A stretch of 64,000 nucleotides of DNA from Lutjanus erythropterus (lineage: Eukaryota > Chordata > Actinopteri > Lutjaniformes > Lutjanidae): assembly GCA_020091685.1 (NCBI GenBank), contig CM034597.1, positions 28,508,388-28,572,387 of the forward strand, read 5' to 3'. The translations under genes and the position numbers were made by a program. The number at the start of each line of letters is the position of its first letter. The first letter of the stretch is position 1. Of the stretch, positions 47,386 to 59,125 are shown piece after piece. Below the pieces are notes generated by a model, which was not told where the DNA came from, searched no databases, and was given only the letters and a program-made list of their open reading frames with translations.

Positions 47386-47475
47386 TTTTCCTTTCAGCCT
47401 TCGTTCCTTGAGTTAGTTACACCTCGCTCCTGGAGCTGTCAGAGAGGCCTGGCTGCAGACTCTGATCGGCTGTGA
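39931..47475 (+). CDS. soat1: sterol O-acyltransferase 1 (ACAT1), complete coding region
   Basis: This is an ER multipass membrane enzyme of the MBOAT family that esterifies cholesterol with long-chain acyl-CoA. The 15 coding exons are 39931-40072, 42102-42160, 42614-42762, 42863-42922, 43099-43206, 43636-43921, 44105-44183, 44847-44931, 45020-45065, 45166-45295, 45424-45521, 45619-45717, 46629-46764, 46957-47102 and 47398-47475. Phases all match and give 566 aa (human about 550). Diagnostic motifs are [16 protein letters not shown], the FYKDWWN motif (about 412-418, split across two exons), NYYRTWN with Asn430, and SAVVHEY with catalytic His469. These match human Asn421 and His460 with identical 39-residue spacing. 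The N-terminus is cytosolic and charged, and the end is [17 protein letters not shown], longer than the human tail. No lesions are seen. Confidence 0.96.
40405..41240. mobile_element. nested MITEs in SOAT1 intron
   Basis: The outer element has imperfect inverted ends (CAATACCAGTTTG near 40416 and AACTGGTATTG near 41218). It is interrupted by a second element at 40706-41113 whose ends are TAGAGATGAAATGG and, inverted, TAGAAATGCAATG. A diverged relative of the inner element starts at 54300 in ABL2 intron 1. Confidence 0.55.
43294..43545 (+). mobile_element. MITE with TAGAGCTGCAAC terminus (right end missing)
   Basis: The left end TAGAGCTGCAACAATTAATC and the interior (ACAGTAAACTGAATATCTTTG, GGAAACACCAATCA) match the fuller copy at 49436-49775. 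No matching right terminus is found, so this copy is truncated or diverged. Confidence 0.6.
45985..46510 (-). mobile_element. LINE (non-LTR retrotransposon) 3' ORF remnant in SOAT1 intron
   Basis: The minus strand of about 46370-46510 reads a [12 protein letters not shown]-like reverse-transcriptase tail. It is followed by [26 protein letters not shown] and further downstream RYRLPMANRNMY-like text, the usual C-terminal layout of fish LINEs (x-L-G-x-x-I-x-x-x-L-x-F, then F-x-x-L-x-x-x-x-x-x-L). Frames are broken, so it is a dead 5'-truncated copy. Confidence 0.65.
47145..47250 (-). mobile_element. LINE/SINE 3'-end fragment
   Basis: The TTGATTCAGAATACTTTATTTG segment and the following GGAACAATAAAAGAC correspond, on the minus strand, to the ACAAATAAAGTATTCTGAAT tail common at the 3' end of fish non-LTR elements. 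It lies in the last SOAT1 intron. Confidence 0.45.
47350..47390. repeat. (TTTA)n microsatellite
   Basis: About ten ATTT units lie directly upstream of the last SOAT1 acceptor and form part of its AT/pyrimidine-rich tract. Confidence 0.85.
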
Positions 47476-50400
47476 TCTGTGTTTGGACTGTTGCCGAGGA
47501 CCATCATTGATCAGCTTAAACTCGACCAGCCTTTCTGTTACTGCCATAACTTCTGGTCTTTCACGTTGGTTTTATTTTATTGCACTAAGGTCGTGACTGT
47601 GTTTGCCAAAATGTTCTTTAACAGCAAAGTGATGCCTTACTTTCCCATTTTATGTTTTCAAAACAAAATTCACAAAGTTCACATAAAACCACATGTGAAC
47701 TCTTTTATTTTTATGTGCTTTTATTTATTTTTCAGGTCCATTCCCGTTACGTTTGCCTTGATCAACTGTGAAACCACTCCTTGTGCCAGTGTAATGGTGG
47801 CAATCATGATACGGCAGCTGAATACAAACATCACACTATACAAACATGATTCACATATGCAGTAATGGTTAATATTTAACAACGTTTGCAAGTACTACTA
47901 TATTATAAATAGCATTCAGTATGTTGTTTGGAAAGACATTCACTGCCAGTAAGATTTATTTTGAAAAATGGCAACTGTTTGGTGTTGTGTATAAATCTAT
48001 GAGGAACTGCGGCCTCTGTATTATAACTTGAAAACTTCTCTAGAGTGGAAATGAAGGAAATTATTTATGGTTAACCTGAATCTGTGATGCAGAGCATTTC
48101 CAGATTGTGGTACACTCTAATTAACTCTAATGTTTCCAAAACTTACAATTAACTTTCCTCTTTATCTTCAGCTGTCAAGCCACAAGGATGTTGGTCACTC
48201 AGAGCAAATTATGACCCTGAACTTCGTAAAGCAAAAGAGGATGACAAGTGTGCTGTATGAAATTAATATATTCCGACTGCTGAATGTATTCTTGATGATT
48301 TGAATATTTTCAGTAGAACTGGTTTGAACATGCATTGTTATAGAGAATATTTCTTGTGAATCTAAATGATGTTTTATTTTGGTCAGGACTGTTGTCGAGA
48401 GTTATGTGAAGGTAAAAATCACTAAAGAATAACTACTACTGTAACTGTTGCAGCTGGCTGCTAGAATGTTTTAACACTGAAATAGTGACAATACTTGATT
48501 AGCAATAAGGGCTACAGTTTGCTTTGTCAGATACTGAGTACATTTAATGAGACAGTGTTTTGTTGTTAAAATCGTACAAGTATATATTTCACAGAACAGT
48601 AATTTCCATGTCAGACTAATGGAATAGGGACTTTTTATGTGCTCAGTGTGCTTTTAGTTCTTCTGGTCTTAAAATAATGTGCTCACATGTATTGTTTTGA
48701 GGAAATCTCAAAGTTAATGTTGCCAATTTTTACTAATTTCAATGCAGGGAGACTGTGGATAATAATGAGATGCACAATGCAGAGTAAAAACCAGCATTGG
48801 AAAAAGGTGCACTTCCAAAAAAAACGTATGACCACAAGGTGGCACTGTATTAAAAGCTTTTACTGTGGATCCTCTGCTGAGTGTGGCTGTGAGTTGTGGT
48901 CAGGAGCAAGAGAGGCTTCCCCAGAGTCACTCTCAAATTTTATATTATCAAACACAAGTACCAGCAACTTATTTTTTAAATATGTACAGATAATAGCAGA
49001 ATGGAATACCTTATGATACTTACTACTAAGTAATTATTGAGATGTCCACATTTTGGCAGAGATTTTGTTAATAAGGATAATATTTCTGAGAGTTAAAAGA
49101 GCTAAGCTGCAGAAATGCTGTTTATTTGAATGAGGTATTTAGTTTTGGGAGCAGAGCGTTGCCTACATACTTGCTGTCATAGTTGTGTTGATTGCGACCT
49201 CTTTTTTTCTGGCCTTGAATAGCTCATTGTGTCAGATGACAATTTTATGAATCAGTATGTTCTATTTTTGGATGTACATAGATGTATGATGCATTCTGTA
49301 AAGACACATCAAAGTATAAGAACTATCAAGAATAATAAAAAAAGAATGTTCCCTATACTTCTTCTATTCAACTTTATCTTTGATGAATTTGTTACATGTT
49401 TAAGGGTCAATGTGCCAATTAGATAGTATTGAAAGTAGAGCTGCAACGATTAATCACCAATTAACTAAACTGGGCTTGAAGAATTCTTTTTGATAAAAAA
49501 AAGACAAATTTCTCTGATTTCTGATGTGAAATGTGATTTTTTTTTTTTCTGGTTTCTTTACTCCTTTAAGACAGTAAACTGAGTATCTTTGAGTTGTGGA
49601 TAAAACAAGATGATTCAGAAGGACATCTTATGCTTGAGGAAACACTGATTGAATTTTTTTTTTTTTTTTTTTTTTTTTTACCATTTTCTGACATTTCATT
49701 GACCAAACAATCAATTGTACAGAAAATAATCAGCAGATTAATCAACAATGACAATAATTGTTAGTTGCAGCCCTACTGAAATAATCTTTGAATGTTTATT
49801 TGCACAAATTCAGATAGAATACATGAACTAAGTACTGATGATGGCCTCAGTAGCTGTATGCAAGTTTATACAGCCTATTGAAATCTGTAGTCTGTATAAA
49901 ATATACTAATAAAGAATTTTATTAGGGTATGTTTTGCACAGTTATGTTACCATACCACTCATATGACATAAACCTCCAAAAACAGCAACAGTACCAAAAT
50001 GTAAAAGAAATATAATTTATTTACCTTATGTTAGGGCAGTGATGCTCAGCTTGTGGCTCTGGGGCCAAATCTGGCCCCTGATACAGTGCCAGGTGGCCCT
50101 CAAACCATTTTCTAATTAACAGTGAAACTAAATGGTTTCCACCCTAATAACCACAAAATAAAATGTCAAAAATAACATTATCTAAATATAAATCTCCTGC
50201 TTCATTTTACCGGCTAACATACTTTACCTGGGAAAATGCCAACAGGCTCATTTCATCTGGTTTCGAGGAGAATCTAACCTGCTGGCAGACATTAAGAGTA
50301 ACCATACAGAAATTGCCAATCTTCCTGTTAACTTATGTAGGTCATATAGAGACATCAGTTTCATAACCAGTTAAAAACTCCTTGAAGTGGCTTTAACTTG

Positions 50401-50770
50401 TTCTTTGTAATTATATGGATTTCATTTTGCATCAGCTATAGATGCTTGTCTTGCCATAAAGAGTTGGTATATTTCTGTAGTTTCATACTTAGTCAGGCCA
50501 TATCATCTTAGTTATAGTTTAATATTAAAGACAATTTAAAAGATTTGTTGTATTTACTTATGAAGTTATTCCAACTTAAAGTGTCAAGCAAAAGTAACTT
50601 GTTCTTTTTAAGTGTATGGATTATACATAGTTTGTATAGTTTTATAAGGACTTTTTAACATGCATTTCTGTGATTAGTTTTACAGTGGAGAGATTTTATT
50701 TATCACCATGCTACACTGACAAAACAATAGCTGATAGTGGAGTTTTATGATTTTATGTCTCTGTCTCACG
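47476..50770. other. SOAT1 3' flank and intergenic DNA
   Basis: No gene is supported. Several AATAAA sites are present (for example 49908-49913), so the SOAT1 3' UTR end cannot be fixed. A MITE lies at 49436-49775, and a degenerate hAT-like end (CTGGGGCCAAATCTGGCCC) is near 50060. Confidence 0.5.
49436..49775 (+). mobile_element. MITE with TAGAGCTGCAAC / GTTGCAGCCCTA inverted ends
   Basis: This 340-bp element has 12-bp inverted ends (TAGAGCTGCAAC left, GTTGCAGCCCTA right), no coding capacity and a poly-T tract at about 49656-49679. Interior blocks recur at 150-290 and 43294-43545, and related ends occur at 6878-7102. The termini suggest a hAT-type non-autonomous family. An exact 8-bp target duplication is not evident. 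Confidence 0.65.
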
Positions 50771-51336
50771 GACTCTGGGATCAGACAGCCCACATCAGCC
50801 CCCCGCCCGCTGTGACCGGTGCTCGGGGACTGTAGGTACCCGGTTGGTGTTGGTGCTGGAGAGGTGGAGGATGACGATGACAGGGGATCGCGGCGGTCGA
50901 GCGAACCCCCCGCCTTGTGCAACACATCTTCTATTCTGCGGTAAAGATGGCGGCGTCAGAGGGGGCGCGTAGCGGCCGGACAACGGCAAAACGATCCTGA
51001 AAAGCTCCACATTTGATCGAGTCTCGCTCGTCGGGTACCGTCGATATCTGCTCGGATATCATCTGGATTATCAGAACAGAGACAATCGCTGTCACGCGCC
51101 GGGGTTGTGATTTTATTGTTAAAGGCAGGGTGGGTGGGTTTCACTGGTAGCTGCTAGCTAACGGGCTAGCCGAGTGAGCTAGTTAACGTTAGCTTGGTGA
51201 AGAAGAAGAAGAGCGGGGAGGGGAGTGAGGAAGACTATTCGGGCCAGGCCGCTCCAGCTTGGGGGAATGTGAGCCAGAGGTGTGCAGGGGGGTTTGCTCG
51301 CTTCGTCCCAGACGTCCTTACGCCACACTACCGGGG
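50770..51336 (+). promoter_or_regulatory. abl2: ABL2 CpG-rich promoter and 5' UTR
   Basis: CpG density rises sharply here compared with the flanking AT-rich DNA. AAGATGGCGGC at 50944-50954 matches the YY1 site often found at transcription starts. The ATG inside it (50947) opens a 17-codon upstream frame ending at 51000. The 5' UTR then runs to the ABL2 start at 51337. The exact start site is not determinable from sequence. Confidence 0.6.
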
Positions 51337-51553
51337 ATGGGACAGCAGGTAGGCCGCGTCGGTGAGGGCACATCGACCGGACTGCAGCCACCACAGCCCC
51401 ACGCGTCCCAACCGCACCAAGGGAAGGGGAACCGGGGGAGCGGCGCCGGGAGGAGACCCCGAGAACCCGGCAGTAGCACCGGGACACCGCCAGGCAGGGC
51501 TGCTGCAGTCAACGTGCCCGACCCAGGGATCAATATATTCACGCAGCACTCAG
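51337..51553 (+). CDS. abl2: ABL2 (Arg) tyrosine kinase, first coding exon (isoform 1b), partial gene
   Basis: The exon encodes MGQQVGRVGEGTS followed by a Pro/Gln/Gly/Arg-rich stretch and ends INIFTQHS with donor CAG|gtaacg in phase 1. The start MGQQVGRVGE and the end NIFTQH are the recognisable N-terminus of vertebrate ABL2 isoform 1b, with Gly2 as N-myristoylation site. In ABL kinases the myristoyl group docks in the kinase C-lobe to hold the enzyme inactive. The rest (SH3, SH2, kinase and F-actin-binding regions) lies beyond the window. I find no SH3-SH2 exon before 64000. Antisense frames over this exon are GC-rich shadows. Confidence 0.93.
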
Positions 51554-52389
51554 GTAACGACAAAGCCATGTTAATAAAAGAGGTGTGGGTGACCGAGGGA
51601 GTCCGTTTTACTTTGATATTTGTTTGCTGCTCATTAGCGTCTGCTAGCAGTCCATGCTAGTTTGACAACGACGCGTTAGCGGAAATAGCCATGCCAACAG
51701 ACCTTAGCTTTCCATGTCTCATCCATTTTACTGTGTGTGTGTGTTAATTTGTCTATTGTCTGTGTATATAGCCAGGAGACCGTGTATTCATACGACGGAT
51801 TACTGTATTACTCAGATTTGGCACTGATTTAACATTGTAATGGAGCATAATATATGCTGCATGTGACCTAATGATCCCTAAAGGAGAGACAGTGTTTTTG
51901 GAAAGAGGAAGACTGTCCTCAGGGTCGTGACTAGGGATTAGCTAATTACAGATGGTTGTCAAATTAAAGGAAAAACCTGAATGCGTGATCCCTACAGTGA
52001 TGGGATCCGGTGGCTCAGCTGTGTTGTTTTGGGGATTTTGTCGGAATAGTTTGGGTTTGCTTGTCCCTTAAAGAGCTGTTCTAAGTTGTTCTCATCTATG
52101 GCTGCAACTACTGATTATTTTTCATTAATGATTCATCTGTCGATCACTTTCTTGATTAATCAGGTGTTTTTGTAGGGCTGGGCAATATATCAATACTGTG
52201 TTGATACTGTGATATGAGACTCATTATCATCTCAGGTTTTTTTTCCTAAAGCAAAAATGCCTAAACTGATCAATTGATTATTAAAATAATAAGCAATTAA
52301 TACTTAACAACTATTTCATTAACTAAACATTGTAACTCTAAAGTGACCACCTTTATGCTATGACAAAACATTTTAATTCTGATGAGCGT

Positions 52390-52690
52390 GGTTTCCTCCA
52401 GAATGATAGGGCACAAGGGGTCACTGAATGGTTGATGAACATGAAAATTATGTGAATCACATTCCTTGGAGGTCACCAGATGTCAACCTAACTGAATACC
52501 TATGAGAGATTTTGGACCGATGTGTGAGGCAGTACTCTCTGCCACAATCATCCAAACGCCAAATGACAGAATATCTTGAAAGAAATGTGTTTTCTCTGTC
52601 CACTAGACTTCCAGAGAATCTGTGTCAAGGTGCATTGAAGCTGTTCTAGCTTCACATGGTTGCCCAACACCTTACTAACACACATAATGT
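52390..52690 (+). pseudogene. degraded Tc1/mariner-like transposase 3' fragment
   Basis: The + strand reads, across stops and frameshifts, GVTEWLMN, then a P-D-V-N-x-T-E-Y-L-x-E-I-L-D-R-like block (the D-L-N-P-I-E-x-L-W segment of DDE transposases) and a C-terminal IEAVLASHGCPTPY-like end. Only the last third is present and it cannot be functional. Confidence 0.6.
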
Positions 52691-54299
52691 TGTGTTGAGT
52701 TTTGTATATGCTGCATGTGACCTGATGGTCCCCATAAAAGATATTTTTGAAAAGAGGTAGAGTACTGTGCTCAGCCTGAGGGTCATGATTGGAAGTAAGC
52801 TACTTATTTTTTTTCCCTCTGAGGCCCCTCTGTGTGATACTTGGTTTAGTAAACAGTGATTCTTGCCTCCGGAGGTTGAGCAGCAATTCCACCCCATTAA
52901 CTCACTATAGCAGCCACCACAGGCTCACATTACAATACCTAGTGGTTTTCACATGCTCACTTACATCCTCTGTCTGATAATGTCTACTGTTACAACCCTC
53001 TCGGCAAGCTGACTGCACAGTTTGATCCAGTGGGAAATCTGTGTGAATTATTTAAGTCACCTTCTGTCATTATAAGCTTACACTCATGCAAACATCAAAG
53101 TTTAAAGCTACTCTTACGCGATTATATTTTAATACCCTAACGTCTATCCTGTCATATATTCAGGGAATTTATTAGGTAAGTCATGTATTACAGGAATGAT
53201 GCGGGGAAGCAGTCATATATAAAAAGGTGCTCACAAAACAGAGGTGGGGCAGTACCTCCCATCACCAGTGTTCCTGCTTCAGTGCAATCACTATACATTG
53301 ATGTTGTTATCTGGCTCTGTGAGTCATGGAGAAATAGCCAAGCAGCAACCCCTATGTGCCCTAGATGGCCTGCCTCCCTCCTCCCAGCCTTCTCTCCCCT
53401 CAGGCAGGTTGTCTCAGTGGCTGATCTGAGCTTATAAGTAATGTGGATGACAGGATCTTTAAATCATCATCATTGCTCTAAGACAGGTTTACTCCTACTT
53501 TTCTCTCTTGTGTGTTTGTGACATCTATTGCTCAACTTAATTGTACACTTGGGTCTGATCCATGTGTACCTGCAGTTGGCTTTGTTTCTAACTCATGTGT
53601 CCCCCAGCTGAAGATCACGTTACATGTGCTGCATAGATGTAAAACTGCTGGTGTAACTTTTCTAGTTTCCGCTGATGTTCCAGACTTCCTCACACCATTG
53701 CAGAGAGCAAGGACACATAGAAGGTGCACGCTTTTGGGAATGGAACACATTTTCACTTTGTGGCTGGCACATCTCAAAAGTATCCCTCCCCTCCTTGAAG
53801 TGCATGCACAGACAGACAGACCTACTAAGTGCAGCACCACTCTGTTCTCTGCGATGTCGGGGCAGGAGTGGCCTTTTTATAGCAGCCAGGATGCAGTCAC
53901 ATAGCCACTCTGCAGAGAGACTGCTACTCTTCAAAGCACACAATAATAGAACAAAGACTCTTAAGAAAGGAAGCTTGGGACTGTGCACTCAGTCTTCCAC
54001 TGACTATCAAAGTGCCTTTTTTCTGGTAGTCTATTTGCGTGATAGTGATGCAGTATTATCGTACGCGTCTTGATGTCTTAGGGGTTAAGTCTGGACTTTT
54101 TCTTTTAAGAAGGCTATTTTGATTGTTACAAAGTCAGTATTCATTAGGGCTCAAATATATTTTCATCATATGTCAGTTTTTTTATATAAAGTACTTCAAC
54201 ATTTAGTCATAAAATGTCAGTAAATCACAAATGCAGGCTACAAGCCCAAATTGATGTGTTGCAGCTGCTAATTTAGTATGACGAGAAGCCACTAACACA

Positions 54300-55385
54300 T
54301 AGAGATGAAATGGTAAATTTTCATATCATGATTATAGTGACCGAATTATTATCACAGTTATCGGCACTATCGTTGTATAGTTAAAGTGTGCTGAAAATGT
54401 TCAGAAAGTACTGATGCACACACTGAAATCATTTAATAAACTTTTATATTGATTCCACACACAAAATTAGCAGCACTATGCACTTTTTGTTTCCAACATT
54501 AAATCCATTAATCCATTAAATCCATTGGCCATCACACACAGTTAAGGCCTTGAGTAGGCCTGTAAGCACTGACCCCATGCACAATTTACATGAAGACAAA
54601 CAGGTTTTGTTTTTGTTTTTTTTAAAGTGATTGATGAGCCCCACAATATTTGACAGGAGTCTTGTAGGTCTGTAATTTTCCGCATGTTGGAACACTTTTA
54701 TAACCAATATGATGACTGCCAGATTTTAAACAATTGAAATATGTTTTATGCGTGACTAAACAGTATAATGTGTTACTGTGTGCAGTGGGTGACTACAGTC
54801 TGCAGCAGACACACAATGCAGAACAATATGTAGTATTTTTACAAGAGCAGAAAATGCTGAAAGCTTCACTTTACATTATTGACAAGGTATTAGCTTAGAC
54901 AGACAAGCCATGGCACCCCACCCCCCATTCTAAGGTCCCTACATCATGCAGTGAGCCATAAGTTAACTTTGCATTCAGTATAAAGTAATGGGTGGTGGTC
55001 ACAAAGATGACATATGAGATTGAAGTACTTGCAGGAACTTTATTTCTGCATGTTCTGCAAATAGGGTGAACATTTTCAATCAGGTTTGCCTCAGCACTTC
55101 TATAAAAACCAAAAAATAACCACACTTCACTACCTTCCTCTTAGATGGTGAAAAAAATCTACTGAGCTCACCGCTTTCATTTCCCCAAACAAACCCACAA
55201 TACAGACTGTGCATGCATGCCTGTGTCTAAGAGACTGTGGTTAATGCTGCTAGACCCTGAGTTTTTCATAATGTGGTAATCAAACATGGTGTTAATGATA
55301 GGCCAAATTTAATTTTTGAATGGTAGTACTAACCATCGTGGTTTATCATTAAACTGGTAATATTTTCATATAGTATGATATAAAA
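54300..55385. mobile_element. hAT-type MITE copy, split by later insertions
   Basis: The block from 54300 (TAGAGATGAAATGG) to about 54440 aligns with 40706-40850 in the SOAT1 intron. Text near 55210-55300 (TGTGTCTAAGAGACT, TTTTTCATAATG, AAACATGGT) aligns with the right half of that copy. The DNA between appears to be later insertion. Confidence 0.45.
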
Positions 55386-55799
55386 TAACACTACTACAAT
55401 ATGTAAGCAAGCAGCTCCTTGAATTAATAACTCAGAAATAGTGTTGACTGAATTGATGAGGTAGCTAGATTTGATTTCTGTTGATATGACAATGACTTCA
55501 TGCGGTCAGATCTTGTCAAGAGGAAGTTAAGATAAGATATTGATCCCACGACGGGAAGTTGAAGTGCCACAGCAGCGAAAGGGAAGTACAAGAACAGATG
55601 CACAGCATAGCTGTAATTGAACCAGTGGGACTAGGTGTTGGTTTGACAGCAAATCTAATCTGCGTTGTAGTGGCAAAGGTGGCAAAGGCAGGAGAACATG
55701 TGGCATGCACAGTGTGGTTAAGTGACGAAATCTTGATTTGACAGATAAAATTGTCCATAGAGATTTAGATTTTATACCAAGATGGAACAAAGAGTTAAA

Positions 55800-55930
55800 T
55801 GACAAAGAGTAGAGTGTTTGCCCCATGTAATGAGGCTGTGAGTCCTCTGCAGTGGTTGTGGGTTTGACTCCCACCTATGGCGCTTTGCTGTATGTCATTC
55901 CCTCACTCTGTTTATGTAAAATAAATTGCA
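55800..55930 (+). mobile_element. tRNA-derived SINE fragment
   Basis: The text TGAGTCCTCTGCAGTGGTTG is followed by a Pol III B-box-like GGTTTGACTCC at about 55861-55871, then TGTATGTCATTCCCTCACTC and an ATAAA-rich tail. This layout matches fish tRNA-type SINEs. The A box is degenerate. Confidence 0.6.
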
Positions 55931-57013
55931 CATTAGCAATCAAAATAAGTGACCAATTTAATATTTTTTAATAAGAATTTTCCCAAATACAGTTAAGTCA
56001 GCACAGAGGTATTGGCATAAAATTAAAAGCCTTTGGTGATAGCTAATAATACAAAGGTCGTCCATCCTTGACTTAGATAGGCAGAGAAAACCCTGATCTA
56101 AAAGCGTTTGTGTTGTCATAGGCTGAATGGCGGAGTCTTCTTCCTGAAAGCTATCAGAGATCAACATGTTGAAGTGGCTTTTATTAATTCACCGTCATAA
56201 TCACTTTATAACAGACTAGCACACTTCTGAGGCTAAATGATGCCTTCTTTGTATGTAATTGAAAGGTGCCAGCCTATGAAGAATGCGTTTTTCTCTGTTG
56301 AAGTCATGCCTGTGTGCCGCTGCCTGTCTCTCCAGTGAGTATCAGTGGGTATCATATGTGCAGTGCACACACTTCCACTCGAGTCTCTATGAGTATGCCT
56401 GAAACTAATGAGTCATTGCAGGAGGACAAACAAGAGGCTGGAGGACAATGGTATAAATTGGCTGTTAATAAGCCTGACCCAGTGGCCTCTACCTGCCCTT
56501 TCCTGTCAGGTCTCACATTTCCTCAGTTGTAGTGAATTTTTCAGCGTCTGTAGTTTCGAGCTTTGGGCAGTCTTTCCTTTTCCCCACTCAAGACAAGGTG
56601 AGTCAGCTCCAGTCCCCTGCTCAGGTGTGCAGCAATTCTCCTCAGCTCATCACTAATTTATAACATCCATGTCTCCCTACAAGCCAATGTTTACACCACG
56701 AGACAGACAGGCCAGCTAGAAAACACTGAGCTAAACAAGGACAGACAGGGAGCAGACTGCCTCTGTGCTGATTCAAAGGGAGACAGCCACCTCATGAGTA
56801 TTGGTTGAATTGCAGTATTGGTGAATCAGTGGCTGCAACATATTGATGGTTCCACCTCTTTGGCCTTGTCAGGAGTTCAGAGATCTCCATCACTGCAGTG
56901 GGTTCATCTGATACACACACTGCGGTGAGAGTCATTTGGACTGACACAGTGGGGTGAATCTGCTGAAAAACTGGCTGTTGCAAGGTTGCAATACAATTGA
57001 TTCCCTGACTTTC

Positions 57014-57434
57014 TTAAAGGGGCAATCACCCCCAAATCAAACATAACATGTTTTTCCACTGGGCTGTAGTGTTTTTTTTTATACATCAAGATAGTTTAGC
57101 TGTGAATTTCAACTTTTTGGAGATATCAGCCATAGAGATGTCTTCCTCCTCTCAAATATAAGGGGACTAAATGGCACTAACTAAAATAATCCTCAGACCT
57201 TGTGAGCAGTTTTTTTTCTTTCTAGTAGAAAGAAAGTAGAGCCAGTAGATTCTACTGCAGAAAGAAGATAGTCCTGGTAGACTCTACCTTAAAAAGACCT
57301 CTACTGTTGAGACTCTACTGCTGATATCTCTAAAATTTGGCAACTAACACCAAAACAATATGGATGGTTTTTATCACACTACAGGCCAGAGGAAAAACAT
57401 TATTTTTTAATTTTGGGTTGAGCTGTCCCTTTAA
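57014..57434. mobile_element. TTAA-flanked palindromic MITE (Kolobok/piggyBac-type ends)
   Basis: A TTAA target duplication at 57014-57017 and 57431-57434 bounds a 413-bp element. Its ends AGGGGCAATCACCCCCAAAT and, inverted, AGGGACAGCTCAACCCAAAA form imperfect terminal repeats. No coding capacity is seen. Confidence 0.7.
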
Positions 57435-58344
57435 ATGAAACCTGTATCCTGCTTATAAAAATCTGTGTGAAGCAGCCTGATGGTGTATTGGCTGTGTAAA
57501 GAACCGCTAACGTTGTTTCTGAAGCTTCTTTTTTATAGAATCAACAAAGCGATTGGCTAATCTATTTTTACTCTAAACAGATCGTAGAAATTGGGGCAGA
57601 TGAGTGGATTTGAATATTTTTTTGGCAGCAGTGGTGATAGTGAATGTGGAGCCAGCCATACCTAAAGTGCAGCACTGTTAAAGCTGCCCAGAGGAGAGGA
57701 GAGGAGAGATGCCTGGATCCAGGATCCAAAGACCTAAGCTGATTTGCATCACGGGTGAAATTAGATTAGAGACAAATCCACTTTTCTGTGGACTCTATGT
57801 GCTAAAACCCCAACAACCAGGATAAGTCACACAGCAGCCTCTGCAATATCTGAGTAAAATCAAGTTTCAGATGCTTCAGTGGCTATGGTTGAGATTTTAA
57901 TAGGCTTTAAAAGATAATATCCTCAACTAAAGATGATTTGTTGATTTAAAAAAAACAGCTAGTTACTGCCATTAGCCACTAGGAGGAGCCATGGCCACAC
58001 CTCCTCTGGGTGAAACTGGCTAGAAATTAGGGCAGAACTGATGAGTCTGACTGATTGTCTCAGAGTTGGAAATGAGTGTGATTAGATGAATGTGTTTGTA
58101 GAAGCAGAGTGTTTCTGTGCACATCATTTTAACACAATAAAAGATGCTTTATGTCTGAAGACTGTACCATTGTGCACACAGTTGTTAAATAATTTATGTC
58201 TCTCTATACCTTCAGCCTGATCCCAAGCTTGCCTTCTACTACTGCCAAGCCTCTCTATCCTCAGTCTGAGCCTCTACTATGAGTCCCTGCAGCTGACCAG
58301 CTCTGCCTCTCTCTAACCCCTGTCTCTGCCACAGCTCACCCACA

Positions 58345-59125
58345 TTGTGAAGAAGTAGAGAGGAGTACCAGCAGAGGAGCTAAGCAATGTACTGCTGTGG
58401 ACAGGGTTAGCAACAAAACCTGTTTTAGACACTTAAAAATCCCCATCTAAAAAAAATCATTTAAAGCATATGCTATGTATTTTCACTGCTTTACCTTGCT
58501 GTCAGACATCCTGTTTTCTGACAGGAAACCTTCATTATTTAAGCCAAATATCTCTCTTAACAAACCAACAAAACTCCACGGTTGGAATTAGTGATTTTAC
58601 CTCACAGAACACAACAGTTGCTTGCCTACCGCTGCCTTGATCTGTCAGGTTGTTTGTGTTATTGTGTGACGTTAGTGTTTAAAAAGGTTGGTTGAGATTC
58701 ACTGAAGTCACACAATGACAAAAACAAACTAACCAACTGAGGCAGTGGTAGACCAGCAGCTCCCATATTCTGCAAGTTAAAATGACTGATTTCACCCATG
58801 GAGTTTGGATTTACAAGCCACATATCACTCTCTCCAACCCAACAAGTTTTCCATTGTATGAGGCTGTCTGATGGCAGGGTAAAGCAATGAAAATATATAC
58901 AAAATATTGTAAATGTAGGTTTTTTTAGCTGGACTTTCTTAAGTTGCTAAAAGTTTTACTGCTGATCCTGTCCACAGCAGTGCATTACTTAGTTTCTGTG
59001 CTTCTTTGCTTCTCCTTCTCCTTGTCCAAACTGGAGGCATGTAGACCGCCATCTACAGAAGTTAACAATCACTACTGATAATAGCTCATACAACCCCTCA
59101 TTAAATCATCTAAACTATCCCTTAA
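58345..59125. mobile_element. long foldback (palindromic) MITE
   Basis: Left-arm text AATGTACTGCTGTGGACAGG (from about 58388) is mirrored near 58970-58990 (CCTGTCCACAGCAG). An inner pair (CTACCGCTGCCTTGATCTGT, mirrored near 58740) makes a nested palindrome. The right end CTATCCCTTAAAG matches, inverted, the left end of the copy in collagen intron 62. Confidence 0.6.

Noticed and set aside
51179-51569. Antisense open frames over the ABL2 first exon
   Set aside because: GC-rich CpG-island DNA lowers stop frequency. The sense frame matches ABL2 residue by residue at both ends.
53512-54073. Cluster of overlapping 100-130 aa frames on both strands in ABL2 intron 1
   Set aside because: They overlap on opposite strands, show no motif or signal peptide, and match no ABL2 SH3/SH2 sequence.
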